From: Siphonodentalium dalli
Lineage: Eukaryota > Mollusca > Scaphopoda > Gadilida > Siphonodentaliidae
DNA length: 64,000 nucleotides
Direction of reading: 5' to 3'
Assembly (NCBI GenBank): GCA_032622095.1
Contig: CP136062.1
Span: 227,184,578-227,248,577 of the forward strand
The position numbers were made by a program, and so were the translations under genes. Every line of letters begins with the position of its first letter. The first letter of the stretch is position 1. Under the pieces are notes generated by a model. It made no database searches. It worked only from the letters and a program-made list of their open reading frames with translations, and was not told the DNA's origin. This document shows, one piece after another, positions 1 to 9,289 of this stretch.

Positions 1-651
1 TTCCATAGTTGTAAATTTTGCGTATACATGTATAACTGTATAAAACAAGAGAGGAAAGGTGACGTAGTTGGGAACTCGTAGCTAGGCAACCCTTTCGCCG
101 AATAAAGACAAACAGCAACACCATGCATTTAAATTTAAAGCTGTATAATATGTTCATAATTATACGAATAGCATAAATTGCTGCATATTAGATTAATCAC
201 TCGTAGAAAACAGACACGACAGACATGACTACGATATTTATAAAGTAGGGTGTCAGGACTCAGGGTGCTGCATGCACACCCCCTGTCGAGGAAATATGCA
301 ATGGTGAATTCGGTAGCTTCTGGGATAATATAGCTCCCCGTGCATGTTGGGGGTCATAGCCCCCTGCGTTGGGGAAGAGGCCATCACTGGTATTAACATC
401 AATAGAAGACTGACAATGATTTAAACAGAACGTCGACCATTTGAGTTATCGCGCGAATAATTATTTTAAGCGGCCTGACGACTTCGTCCCAGTCAACGGG
501 TCTTCAGCGGTTCAGAGTTTAACTCACTGTGGTCAAACACGGTCGCAATGATTGGGTTGTCAGCGGACACATATTACACAGTGTGTATGATCCATGTAAA
601 ACGCCAAATACACGATATTTACAGAGATTACATGCATGTGTGTATCCACCC
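1..651 (-). mobile_element. Harbinger-like non-autonomous DNA transposon, partial (copy A)
   Basis: Read on the minus strand this matches the left part of the complete element at 57387-58857, from its terminal inverted repeat through to about 58065. Its terminus is at 646-651 (CCACCC), followed by TAA at 652-654. The other terminus lies outside the window. No transposase is visible. The TAA flank and a GGG...CCC terminus are what PIF/Harbinger elements (target TWA) show. The terminal repeat meets that of copy B head to head. Confidence 0.75.
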
Positions 652-654
652 TAA

Positions 655-1253
655 GGGTGGATACACACATGCATGTAATCTCTGTAATTATCGTGTATTT
701 GGCGTTTTACATGGACCATACAGACCATGTAATATGTGTCCGTTGACAACCCAATCATTACGGCTATGTTCGACCACCGTGAGCCAAGCTCTAAACGTGC
801 AGAGAGCGGTTGACTGAACGAAGTCGTCAGGCCGCTTAAAATAATTGTTCGCGCGATAACCAAAATGTTGGTCTTTCTGTTTAAATCATTGTCAGTCTTC
901 GCTTGATTTTTATACAGGTGATGGCCCCAGGATTTCCGCCAATCAATCATCATCATGGTCGAAAATGTTCTGTATCAAGCCTGCATACACCAGATGTGTC
1001 GCTTCTGGTGTCCGTGCATTAATAAAATGCCAGATATCACACAGACTTAACTAATTTCTACATCCGTAAGAGAAGACAAGTTTTGGACTGGCCTTTAATG
1101 TCCTGATAGCAGAGAGTTTGACTTCGCTTATGACTACTCACTTGTCTGGCCTGTTAACAATGAACCTCTGATTAATGTTGTCAATTATTGGTGTGGCCAT
1201 GTAAAATACATGTATTTTACATACAGGGATTACATGCATGTGTGTATCCACCC
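655..1253 (+). mobile_element. Harbinger-like non-autonomous DNA transposon, complete short copy (copy B)
   Basis: 599-bp element bounded by TAA at 652-654 and TAA at 1254-1256. Termini are inverted repeats: the left starts GGGTGGATACACACATGCAT, and the right at about 1227-1253 is its complement ending CCACCC. The left portion (655-925) resembles the left end of the element at 57387, and the right portion (about 1085-1253) resembles its right end, so this is an internally deleted relative. No coding sequence for a transposase is present. Confidence 0.8.
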
Positions 1254-1383
1254 TAAACAAAACAAACCAGGAGAATTATGAGAATAACATATCTAAAATC
1301 AGCTTCGGGTAAACTTTGCTATCCAAGATGAAGTCCAACATGGTGTCTTTATTATAATAAGTCATTACACGATAATACGATAA

Positions 1384-1465
1384 GGCATTTAAAAAACGTC
1401 GTACTTGTTGTTGTTGGAATCTGATGATTTGGGGACCATCGAATCTGATTGAGTACCTTTAAAGA
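1384..1465 (+). repeat. Short dispersed repeat with GGCATTTAAA / TTTAAAG ends
   Basis: About 80 bp recurring in inverted orientation at 51720-51795. Shared words include TGTTGTTGGAATCTGAT and GATTGAGTACCTTTAAA. The second copy starts GGCATTTAAA and ends TTTAAATGCC, so it may be a very small inverted-repeat element. Superfamily not assigned. Confidence 0.6.
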
Positions 1466-1600
1466 CACAGAGAAGGTATGATTATTACATATATATCGCG
1501 GCACGGTAAAACTAATTAAACTCTTTCTGTAGACTCCTTGTTATAAGATCCTCACAGTAATGCAAATATGTGTGGACAAACTCCATTCTCTGTGTTTTAA

Positions 1601-2042
1601 CTCTTTCAGTGCCAGGTCGGATTTTTGTATCAACCCATATACCCTGTGCCAATGCATTCTCTTATATATGCGAGTCGACCATAGGCCTAACAATATTTCA
1701 TCATTTGTTATTATTTTTTACAATTTTTACAATTTTAATAATTTTTTCTTATATTCTTTAACAGACTTATTTTGTAGGTTTAGTGCCAGGGAATCTTACA
1801 TTTGTCATGGGCATCAAAATTATTACTATGAATACTTGGTAATAGTTTTGAGTTATAACATGCCCCTAAGGTTTTAACCAGTATGTTTTTAAATTCGCTA
1901 TAGCATGCTTAAGCATACCGAAAAAAACTTCAACCCCAAAAAAAAACAAAATCGAAAATAATTTTTTTTTAATAATTTTTTAGAGCCGCTTTTACAGACC
2001 ATAAATTAGGGCCGATTAGATCGGCCCCTGGCACTGAAAGGG
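1601..2042 (+). mobile_element. piggyBac-like MITE, TTAA-flanked, family 1
   Basis: 442 bp between TTAA at 1597-1600 and TTAA at 2043-2046. The left terminus is CTCTTTCAGTGCCAGG and the right is CCTGGCACTGAAAGGG, an inverted pair. TTAA target duplication and a CCCTTT-type terminus are typical of piggyBac-derived MITEs. A sister copy lies at 56368-56801. The interior contains one arm of the shared hairpin (GCCAATGCATTCTCTTATAT, near 1650); the second arm, kept in the sister copy, is lost here. There is no transposase frame. Confidence 0.85.
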
Positions 2043-2148
2043 TTAAATATAATATAGTGTCGGCCTACCGCTTCTGCCAACGATAAATAGATCACGGGTT
2101 ATGATTGAATTTCTGCGATGTTATCGAGAAGATGTATTCGTGCCAACT

Positions 2149-2198
2149 TTAAACATATCAATGAACAGGTGCGTTAAACATATCAATGAACAGGTGCG
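2149..2198. repeat. Tandem duplication, 25 bp x 2
   Basis: Two adjacent identical copies of a 25-bp word beginning TTAAACATATCAATGAACAG at 2149 and 2174. Confidence 0.8.
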
Positions 2199-2539
2199 TG
2201 CACGAGCTGAGATGACTTCAATTCGGAAAACATAAAATACGTTAGTTTAACACAAGAACAAGATATTACTGGGTGGGATGAATTCACGCGCTGTAATTAA
2301 CTACACATCTCAGAGGTGGCGGGAAGCAATCTACACCTCAGGTATTAACCAGTGATATTACTGGTATTAACACACTGAAAACATCTTTAACCCTTTACCC
2401 AACAAACCGGCCAAAACCGGCCAAATAAAGCTTCAACAGCCTAAAATATCTTCGGTCTGTCTCAATAGAACCATACAAATATGGATATCATTGGAACCGA
2501 CTCCTTGACCACATTGTGATAGTTACAGTTATGCCCTGT

Positions 2540-2608
2540 GCCAATGCATTCTCTTATATATGCGAGTCGACCATAGGTCGCCTCGCATATATAAGAGAAT
2601 GCATTGGC
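2540..2608. repeat. Shared MITE hairpin module, copy 1
   Basis: Near-perfect inverted repeat. Arms begin GCCAATGCATTCTCTTATAT and end with the complement GCATTGGC, around a short centre with GTCGACCATAGG. The same module recurs at 2688-2756, 4719-4787, 4808-4876 and about 56416-56484, with degenerate forms near 6225-6295, 9072-9138 and 9168-9235. Confidence 0.9.
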
Positions 2609-2687
2609 CTAAAAACAATCTTTTTTTAACACTTTTTACCATTTTTTCTTACATTCTTTAACAATTTTATAATTTTTAATGTGCTAA

Positions 2688-2756
2688 GCCAATGCATTCT
2701 CTTATATATGCGAGGCGACATATGGTCGACTCGCATATATAAGAGAATGCATTGGC
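2688..2756. repeat. Shared MITE hairpin module, copy 2
   Basis: Inverted copy of the hairpin at 2540-2608. With its partner it makes the interior of the MITE a large inverted repeat that runs from the CCCTGTGCC word to GGCACAGGG. Confidence 0.9.
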
Positions 2757-2783
2757 ACAGGGCCGTTCTGTTGGGTAAAGGGA

Positions 2784-3530
2784 TATAACATGGCTCATAA
2801 GAGCTTCCAAAATCTGACTACGTAATTTGGCAGGAGGTATAAGATAGGGTGACACATACAGGAGGTATAAGATAGGGTGACACATACAGGAGGTATAAGA
2901 TAGGGTGACACATACAGGAGGTATAATATAGGGTGACACATACAGGAGGTATAAGATAGGGTGACACATACAGGAGGTATAAGATATGGTGACACATACA
3001 TGAGGTATAAGATAGGGTGACACATACAGGAGGTATAAGATAGGGTGACACATACAGGAGGTATAAGATAGGGTGACACATACAGGAGGTATAAGATAGG
3101 GTGACACATACAGGAGGTATAAGATAGGGTGACACATACAGGAGGTATAAGATAGGGTGACACATAACGTAATTTGGCAGGAGGTATAAGGTAGGGTGAC
3201 ACATACAGGAGGTATAAGATAGGGTGACACATACAGGAGGTATAAGATAGGGTGACACATAACGTAATTTGGCAGGAGGTATAAGATAGGGTGACACATA
3301 CACAAAACATTGTTATACCGGCTCCATATATTCTCTGACCAAAATACTTGCAACTGTGTCATTTTTCAGTTGTTGTCAATACTACGCACATATATGAACC
3401 AAACGCTTTTTATTTCTACCATCTCAGGAATTGACGACCATGGAACGCTATGTCCGTGTTCAAAGTTGTATTTTTAAAGACTTAAGTTGGTCTTTCCTCG
3501 ACATATATAACGCCCGTATAAGGGATAGTA
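2784..3530 (+). repeat. Old dispersed segment, copy S1 (expanded by a minisatellite)
   Basis: Shares an ordered series of words with 4545-5290 and 8695-9010: ATGGCTCAT, then GGAGGTATAAGATAG, ATACCGGCT.CATAT, AATACTTGC, a TTTCTACCAT stretch, GAACGCT and TTCAAAGTTGTATTTTT. No coding potential is recognised. In this copy the central GGAGGTATAAG word has been amplified into the array at 2825-3302; the other copies have it once. Confidence 0.6.
2825..3302. repeat. 28-bp minisatellite, 16 copies
   Basis: Units contain GGAGGTATAAGATAGGGTGA and start at 2833, 2861, 2889 and so on to 3275. Two unit boundaries (near 3165 and 3263) carry an extra 11 bp with ACGTAATTTGG, the same word that flanks the array on its left, so unequal exchange has copied in some flank. 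The unit has no stop codon in any minus-strand frame, which gives three long overlapping open frames of pseudo-repetitive peptide. These are not taken as genes. Confidence 0.95.
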
Positions 3531-3605
3531 ATCATATTTGACTTTTATCGGGAATTTCCAATGTAACAATAATATTCACATCAACATCAATGTTTGTGAC
3601 ATGCG

Positions 3606-3860
3606 AAATCTCATTGTAGGAGAATTATTAATAATAAAAATAAGAGCGAAGTCAATCTATCATTAGAGAGTTATTAATAATAAAAATAAGAGCGAAGTCA
3701 GTCTATCATTAGAGAATTATTAATAATAAAAATAAGAGCGAAGTCAATCTATCATTAGAGAATTATTAATAATAAAAATAAGATACTATAGGTGGCGGGA
3801 TGGGGGAGGTGGGTGGGTACTTACGAGTATACCATAAATAAGAGCGAAGTCAATCTATCT
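3606..3860. repeat. 46-bp tandem repeat, about 4 copies plus an outlying piece
   Basis: Units contain ATTATTAATAATAAAAATAA followed by GAGCGAAGTCAATCTATC. The fourth unit breaks off at about 3783 into a 50-bp G-rich insertion (GGCGGGATGGGGGAGGTGGG); the repeat then resumes at 3835 with AATAAGAGCGAAGTCAATC. Confidence 0.9.
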
Positions 3861-3957
3861 TTGTTCATACTTGTTACTGATAGTTGTTTTACAGACTTTT
3901 ATAAAATTTCTGTAAAATTTCGCATGAACTCACCGTGAGGACCTTGAGTCCATTTAA

Positions 3958-4495
3958 AGGGATACTGTACCCATATATTGTTGTTGGTTTATGTAGTCTC
4001 TGAGTCCATTAATTGAAAGTCTGTTGAGTACACTAAGAAATGTTATGGATGGCAGATTAACCGGAATGCGAAAATATAAATTATCGGTGTCAGAAACTTT
4101 TGCACAGTTTTCAAGAAAATGTATCAAATAAATGTTATGTGCATACTTGTCCCATACATACTCATTTAAGTTATTGTATAGTCACTATAGTCAGTGAGTG
4201 GCTTGAGTTTACGCCCCGTGTCAACATATTTTTTTACACGATCATGTGTGCCACGCGTTAGCCAATCCACTATTAATTTGATTACGTCTTGTGCACGGAA
4301 ATTCGTAATTTAATTTATGGCTCCAGCCATAAATAAAATTTCTATCAAATTGTTAACTTTGATTATAAGATAAACTATTAACCTGGACGTTTACGTAATA
4401 AATATTCGACTCAAATTAATTATTTGTCTATATATTATCGATATTGCATCGTTGTTATTACCGGAAATTTATTGAAAATGGGGTACACTGCCCCT
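3958..4495. mobile_element. TTAA-flanked non-autonomous element with AGGG...CCCT termini
   Basis: 538 bp between TTAA at 3954-3957 and TTAA at 4496-4499. The left terminus AGGGATACTGTACCC pairs with the right terminus GGGGTACACTGCCCCT. A small palindrome around GGCTCCAGCC lies near 4295-4345. Termini resemble those of the foldback elements at 53564, 59583 and 62691 (AGGGGYACTGTACAC). TTAA target use fits piggyBac or Kolobok; I do not assign the superfamily. No protein is encoded. Confidence 0.7.
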
Positions 4496-4544
4496 TTAAG
4501 AAATTATGAGTTATTTGGTGGTAAATCGGACTGTGGGTCTTTAA

Positions 4545-5290
4545 ACAGACATGGCTCATTCGAGCGTAAAATTCTGTCTACGTAATTTGGAAGGAGGTAT
4601 AAGATAGGTTGACAAATATGCGAAATATTTATATACCGGCTTCATATTCTCTCAAAAATACTTGCCATGATCAGTTGGTCACAGCAATTTAACCCTTTAC
4701 CCAACAGAACGGCCCTGTGCCAATGCATGCTCTTATATATGCGAGTCGACCATAGGTCGCCTCGCATATATAAGAGAATGCATTGGCCTAACAAATTAAA
4801 TTTTTAGGCCAATGCATTCTCTTATATATGCGAGGCGACCTATGGTCGACTCGCATATATAAGAGAATGCATTGGCACAGGGCATAACTGTAACCATCAC
4901 AATGTGGTCAATGGGCCGGTTCCAATGATATCCATATTTGTATGGTTCTATTGAGACAGACCCAAGATAATTTAGGCTGTTGCAGCTTTATTTGGCCGTT
5001 TTGGCCGGTTTGTTGGGTAAAGGGTTAAAGTTGTTTTCAACTGTTCGCATATACCACGTAAGTCAAAGATACTCTCTTTGTTTCTACCATATAAGGAATA
5101 TACTAACACTGAACGCTCTTTATGTATACCACATCAGTAATAGACTAACACTGAACGCTCTGTTCTGTTCCATTTCGTGCAAATTGATGTTTTTTTGTTT
5201 GGGATCCATGTTCAAAGTTGTATTTTTCATGACTTCAATGCGTCTTTTCTGAACATAGAATTCTCGTATAACGGTAGTTTGGGTATTTGA
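4545..5290 (+). repeat. Old dispersed segment, copy S2, interrupted by a MITE
   Basis: Ordered matches to S1 (2784-3530) and S3 (8695-9010). It has a single GGAGGTATAAGATAG word at about 4593, so it shows the unexpanded state of the 28-bp array of S1. The MITE at 4693-5024 is inserted in it. A TACCATATAAGGAATATACT / GAACGCTCT motif follows, repeated about twice (5085-5162). Confidence 0.6.
4693..5024 (+). mobile_element. piggyBac-like MITE, family 2, best preserved copy
   Basis: 332 bp with exact TTAA at 4689-4692 and 5025-5028. The left terminus CCCTTTACCCAACAGAACGG pairs with the right terminus GGTTTGTTGGGTAAAGGG. The interior holds two hairpins, 4719-4787 and 4808-4876, mirror images of each other, so about 170 bp (4712-4883) is one large inverted repeat. 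It is inserted inside dispersed segment S2. No coding capacity. Confidence 0.9.
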
Positions 5291-5315
5291 CGACCTATTT
5301 CGATACCTGTAAAAT

Positions 5316-5385
5316 TTCAAAAGCGAATATTATTAGGTGTATTTTGAAGCGCAAACTGCCATGTGGCTTTAATTTCGCTATATGG
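5316..5385 (+). repeat. Short dispersed repeat, second copy at 62468-62530
   Basis: Shares AAAAGCGAATATTATTAGGT and GTATTTTG.AGCGCAAAC with 62468-62530. Nothing identifies its family. Confidence 0.6.
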
Positions 5386-5389
5386 AGTC

Positions 5390-6174
5390 TAGTAGGTACA
5401 TGTAATTGAATTGGGTCCGTAATCTAGTGTCTTGTACATATAAATATCGAACAAGACAGGTGTTGCATTCTTATGTTTATTCTGTATATAGGGCGTAGAC
5501 CTCTGGTGACTGGGTAAGATATCCACTTACATGAGAATCGAGGGATTTCGCTACATGCTGCTTTCTGTAAATTAAAATTCCTATATGGCACCCGTTCCCA
5601 TGTGCACATTCAGCAATTAAAGCCATATTCCACAGTGTAAGGTGATTTCCGTATCGCTGCAATCATAATATATTTTAATTACCACGGATAACGTTCATGG
5701 AACCATACGGACATTATGTCTATTACGTCACCGATTGGCACCTCCACGTGGGGCTGACGTTTTGACGATGTGAGATTATATGGTCCGCGTCCAGATTCGA
5801 TTCGCCAATCAATTGTATTTATTGCCATTGATTAATCGCTTCATTAGGTTTGGACTTTGGCAGAAAGAATTGTGGAAATTTCGTGGATTTTAGAATAAGA
5901 CAAGAAGAGACATTGAAAACTACCACACAGTGCATCGCTAGCTCTCTTAGTGTGGTAACTAATCTCTAAGTGTCACAGTCACTAAAGACTATTTAAAATG
6001 AACAGCCACGCGGAACAATTTGGATAAGTAACAATATTTAAATTTGTTTATTACTGGTCACAATCGATCTTCATCTTCACGCATCAGCAATGTCAAAAGT
6101 ATTAAGTTAACCATCAGAACGTTGCAGAAAGAAATGTCAGGGCATTGTTTGAAGTGAATATTTCTCAAAATATA
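5390..6174. other. No recognisable feature
   Basis: Unique-looking AT-rich sequence with short open frames only. No repeat family, RNA or coding signal recognised. Confidence 0.5.
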
Positions 6175-6178
6175 TTAA

Positions 6179-6340
6179 CCCTTACATGACTGGAGATTCC
6201 TGAAGTATTGCGAAAATCCTGTGCCATGCATGCTCTTATATATGCATGTTTTCCATATATGAAGCCTGACATACATAAGAGAATGCATTGGCCTAACAAA
6301 ATATTTACATTGTAAGCCAGTGCATTTTCTTATATATATT
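6179..6340 (+). mobile_element. piggyBac-like MITE fragment, family 3 (right end lost)
   Basis: The left terminus CCCTTACATGACTGGAG follows TTAA at 6175-6178. Alignable to 9035-9282 through CTGAA..ATT.CGAAAA, the degenerate hairpin (GAGAATGCATTGGCCTAACAA) and AAGCCAGTGCATT. Homology ends near 6340 and no right terminus is seen. Confidence 0.65.
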
Positions 6341-6344
6341 TTTT

Positions 6345-7800
6345 CGGTTGGACATTTTGAATGACGAATTCACTATGGGTAGCAATACACACTTTCCATC
6401 AAGTTAGGGGGGGGGGTAGTGTGCTTCAAATCTATGCTGAAGAATTATCCTTAAATTGGCATGAATATATCTCTATTTTTTATTTTCAATTCCAAACAAA
6501 AAATATCACATATAAATGACACAGAACTGCAGAATAGAAATGATAACATATGGTAACACATTTTACTTCCTTCACACATAAATATATTGCAGCGACTAAA
6601 TGTTTCGATCCCTAAATGATTGTATATATATTATATATTTATTATTTTTTACTTCACGTGTGCGTTATTATATTGGATCGTATCGGGAGAGGGGCTTCCT
6701 AAGTTTTAAAAACGTGTGCCCCAATCCCTTTTGAATATTATGCAAATAAAATATGTTTAAAATCAAGTCAAGGTAACATATGGAAACGGGATCAGACCGA
6801 CGAGAACGTTGACACGTATATGAATCAATTGTATATACCACAAGAAACTCCCTTGTATACTTTGATTGGCACTAGATGGTACATACTCCACGTAGCTATA
6901 TGGTGGGATGTTGCTGTTTACAATTAAAACGTCTCATACACTATTAGTCAAATGATGGATGGTTGAGCACTTGTCTGCCATTAATTTCTTTCTGTTGATA
7001 CCAGCGGTCGGTGAATGTATCATTGGTCCAAACAAAAACAATCTATGTTTCTTTGCGGCAAACTATCAGACATGTGTGGTGCCAAACCCCACACTTATGC
7101 ATTTTATCGACTTCAGAAACTCTCGAGATACTCACCGTCATTCTTATAACATATCATGTCATGTTTAGACCAGAGATACTTTATACTATACTATAAAATA
7201 TCTCTGTTTAGACCTTAATAGAAACAAACATCCCTATTCGTTGTCCTAGTTACATAATATGGAGTTTTCTCCCTTGCATCCGTTTCAGCAATCATATGAG
7301 TCATGCACTGCATCTATCAGTCGTTCTTTTAAGAGCGTATAAATGTATCATTCTATGATATAATAACACGGTATTTATATTAGATATCACTCAAGAAGGT
7401 TCATATATATACACGCATAGACAAGAGTCCCAAATGAAAGCAATTAATCTTAAATAACTTGACTCACCAGGACTCATTAAAGTTTCCTTCTTACTGCAAA
7501 ACAGCATTACCAACAGTTTAGCTATAATATAACTTTAAATCTACACAATCTATAAAAACAAACAAACAAAAGCTTACATGTGGAATGGGGCACTTGTTCA
7601 CCTATTTCTATCTTATTTTATTCTCATTTTGTTTTTATTTATCACATAAATCAACCAAATTAACCACATTTTTAATACGTTATTATATTTTATTACACAC
7701 TTAGACGTGATTTATAAGGATTTCTTGGTGAGTTAAAAGTGATATTTTCACACCTGTGAATTGCGTCACCGGTGAGAGCACGCGATTTTAGACAGTTCCG
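6345..7800. other. No recognisable feature
   Basis: AT-rich spacer. Only short open frames; no tandem array, no transposon termini and no RNA gene recognised. An 8-9 base G run lies at about 6409-6417. Confidence 0.5.
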
Positions 7801-7838
7801 TCTAAGCCGGAACTATTTTCACGTTCTGCGGCTCAAAC

Positions 7839-8039
7839 ATGGTTGAAGTTGAACAGAAACGAACTGCTAACGATGATGCAGAAGCAGTTAATAAAGTGGT
7901 AAAATGAAGAAGAATCTTACCTATTATCGACTCTGATGATTCGGACGATGTCATATATATTCCAGTAAATGAACTATATATACGAACAATTCCATGTGAA
8001 CCCCCGTGTTGCACTTCGAGAGTTTGTTTACGTCGATGA
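7839..8039 (+). other. Possible exon or pseudo-exon with one in-frame stop
   Basis: From ATG at 7839, 22 codons run to TGA at 7905-7907; the same frame then continues open to TGA at 8037. Composition is protein-like: an acidic/basic N-terminus (MVEVEQKRTANDDAEAV), then after the stop ILPIIDSDDSDD. A GTAAAA at 7899 could be a splice donor just before the stop. I do not recognise the protein and there is no homologous copy in the window. It could equally be chance. Confidence 0.15.
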
Positions 8040-8420
8040 TTAAAATATCGTCACTTCGAAACTTATCTTTCTACTTTTAGCACGATTTCCAAACATTTCC
8101 TGTATGAACCAACATTATTTACACACACCATCAGCATCTTCACAATATTCCGTTCCAAGTGCCATGCTTGTTCGGTCAGAATAAACACCATTTTTACAGA
8201 GAATTTCCGAAACTTTAACAAATGAATCGCATCAAATTTTGAGGTCAATCGGTATCGTTACGTCACAATTATTTAAATTATGTGTCCGTCCGCGTAACTG
8301 CACGCGCAACTGTACGTTGGGGTTCAAAATGGGAGAATCAGCTGATCTGGGCTTATTTTGTCACATCTTCTCTTTAGAATTAGCAACTTTTAGTGGTTGA
8401 AAGTGTGTAATAAACAGAAT

Positions 8421-8552
8421 AATCATTTGGTTTCAATGATAACGTGACATAATTCACTCGGGTAGCCGGTTCTATTGGTAAAACCCTCGGGTTTTACCAG
8501 GCCCGGCTCCCCTCGTGAATTATGTCACGTAATCATCGAAACCAATTGATTA
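8421..8552. repeat. Imperfect 132-bp palindrome
   Basis: Arms begin TAATCATTTGGTTTC and end GAAACCAATTGATTA; the apex is GTAAAACCCTCGGGTTTTAC. Inner arms (ACATAATTCACTCGGG / CTCGTGAATTATGT) also pair. It resembles the hairpin of the 507-bp elements at 11189, 12922 and 59788, which have the same GTAAAACCC/GGGTTTTAC apex. Confidence 0.85.
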
Positions 8553-8694
8553 CTCTCTATGTAATTACACTGCCCGTCAGGGCGTCTTGATTGACAAAAT
8601 ACAAACAACAAACTATTCTATCTAAAATTATAAGGCGTCAGTCGAAAAATATCGTTTCAACAAGTATCGCATGTATCAATATGTATATAGTCTT

Positions 8695-9010
8695 GTCCAC
8701 GGCCATGGCTCATTAGAATCCCCAAAGTAACACGAGAGGAAGTGTAAGTATATATGATAGGTCGATAAATAAACGAACTATTGATCTGCATGCATGCTTT
8801 GTATATATACTCTAAAAAAAAACTTGCCACGGGCATAGACAATTTTCGGCTGTTTTTAATGTTCCGCACAGAAGTGAAATAAACGTTCTTTGTTTTGAAA
8901 ACATGATGATTTTACCATATCAGGAATAGGCTAACAATGAACGTTCTTCATTGTGTCATACTAAAGAACCTTTCTAATTATGACTCCAGGATAAGTTTTC
9001 TGTGTAATAT
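8695..9010 (+). repeat. Old dispersed segment, copy S3
   Basis: Ordered but more diverged matches to S1 and S2: CCATGGCTCATTAGAATCC, a single degenerate AGGAAGTGTAAGTATATATG, AAACTTGCCA, TACCATATCAGGAATAGGCT and AATGAACGTTCTT. Adjoins a family 3 MITE. Confidence 0.5.
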
Positions 9011-9034
9011 ATATTATGTATGAAAGCATTTTAT

Positions 9035-9282
9035 CCTCCCATGACCGGAGCATCCTGAAATTTTACGAAAACTCTGGTCCAATGCATTCGCGAGTTACCA
9101 TATTGATCTCGCATATATATATAAGAGAATACATTGGCCTAACAATATTTACCTTGACATTGCAAGCCAGTGCATTCTCTTATATATGCATGCCAGGTTC
9201 CCTATGAGACTCGCATACATAAGTTAATGCACTGGTACATGATATTTAATGCTGCATCTGCGCACATCCCCTCACGAAAGGG
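9035..9282 (+). mobile_element. piggyBac-like MITE, family 3
   Basis: The right terminus CACGAAAGGG is followed by TTAA at 9283-9286. The left terminus (near TCCTCCCATGACCGG, 9034 onward) is degenerate. It holds two decayed forms of the shared hairpin, near 9072-9138 and 9168-9235. It matches the fragment at 6179. Confidence 0.65.
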
Positions 9283-9289
9283 TTAACGT

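Larger units (their letters stand above)
2391..2782 (-). mobile_element. piggyBac-like MITE, family 2, carrying two hairpins
   Basis: 392 bp. The left terminus CCCTTTACCCAACAAACCGG follows TTAA at 2387-2390; the right terminus TGTTGGGTAAAGGG is followed by ATATAA, so the right TTAA has decayed. It is the reverse orientation of the better preserved copy at 4693-5024, with which it shares most of its length. Two 69-bp hairpins sit at 2540-2608 and 2688-2756 in opposite orientation to each other. No transposase. Confidence 0.82.

Noticed and set aside
2676-3362. Long minus-strand open frames of 160-230 codons with repeated CHPILYLLYVSPYLIPP-type peptide
   Set aside because: A 28-bp unit without stops in any minus frame yields three overlapping frames of the same cyclic peptide. 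No signal for translation, no family, and the DNA is a plain minisatellite.
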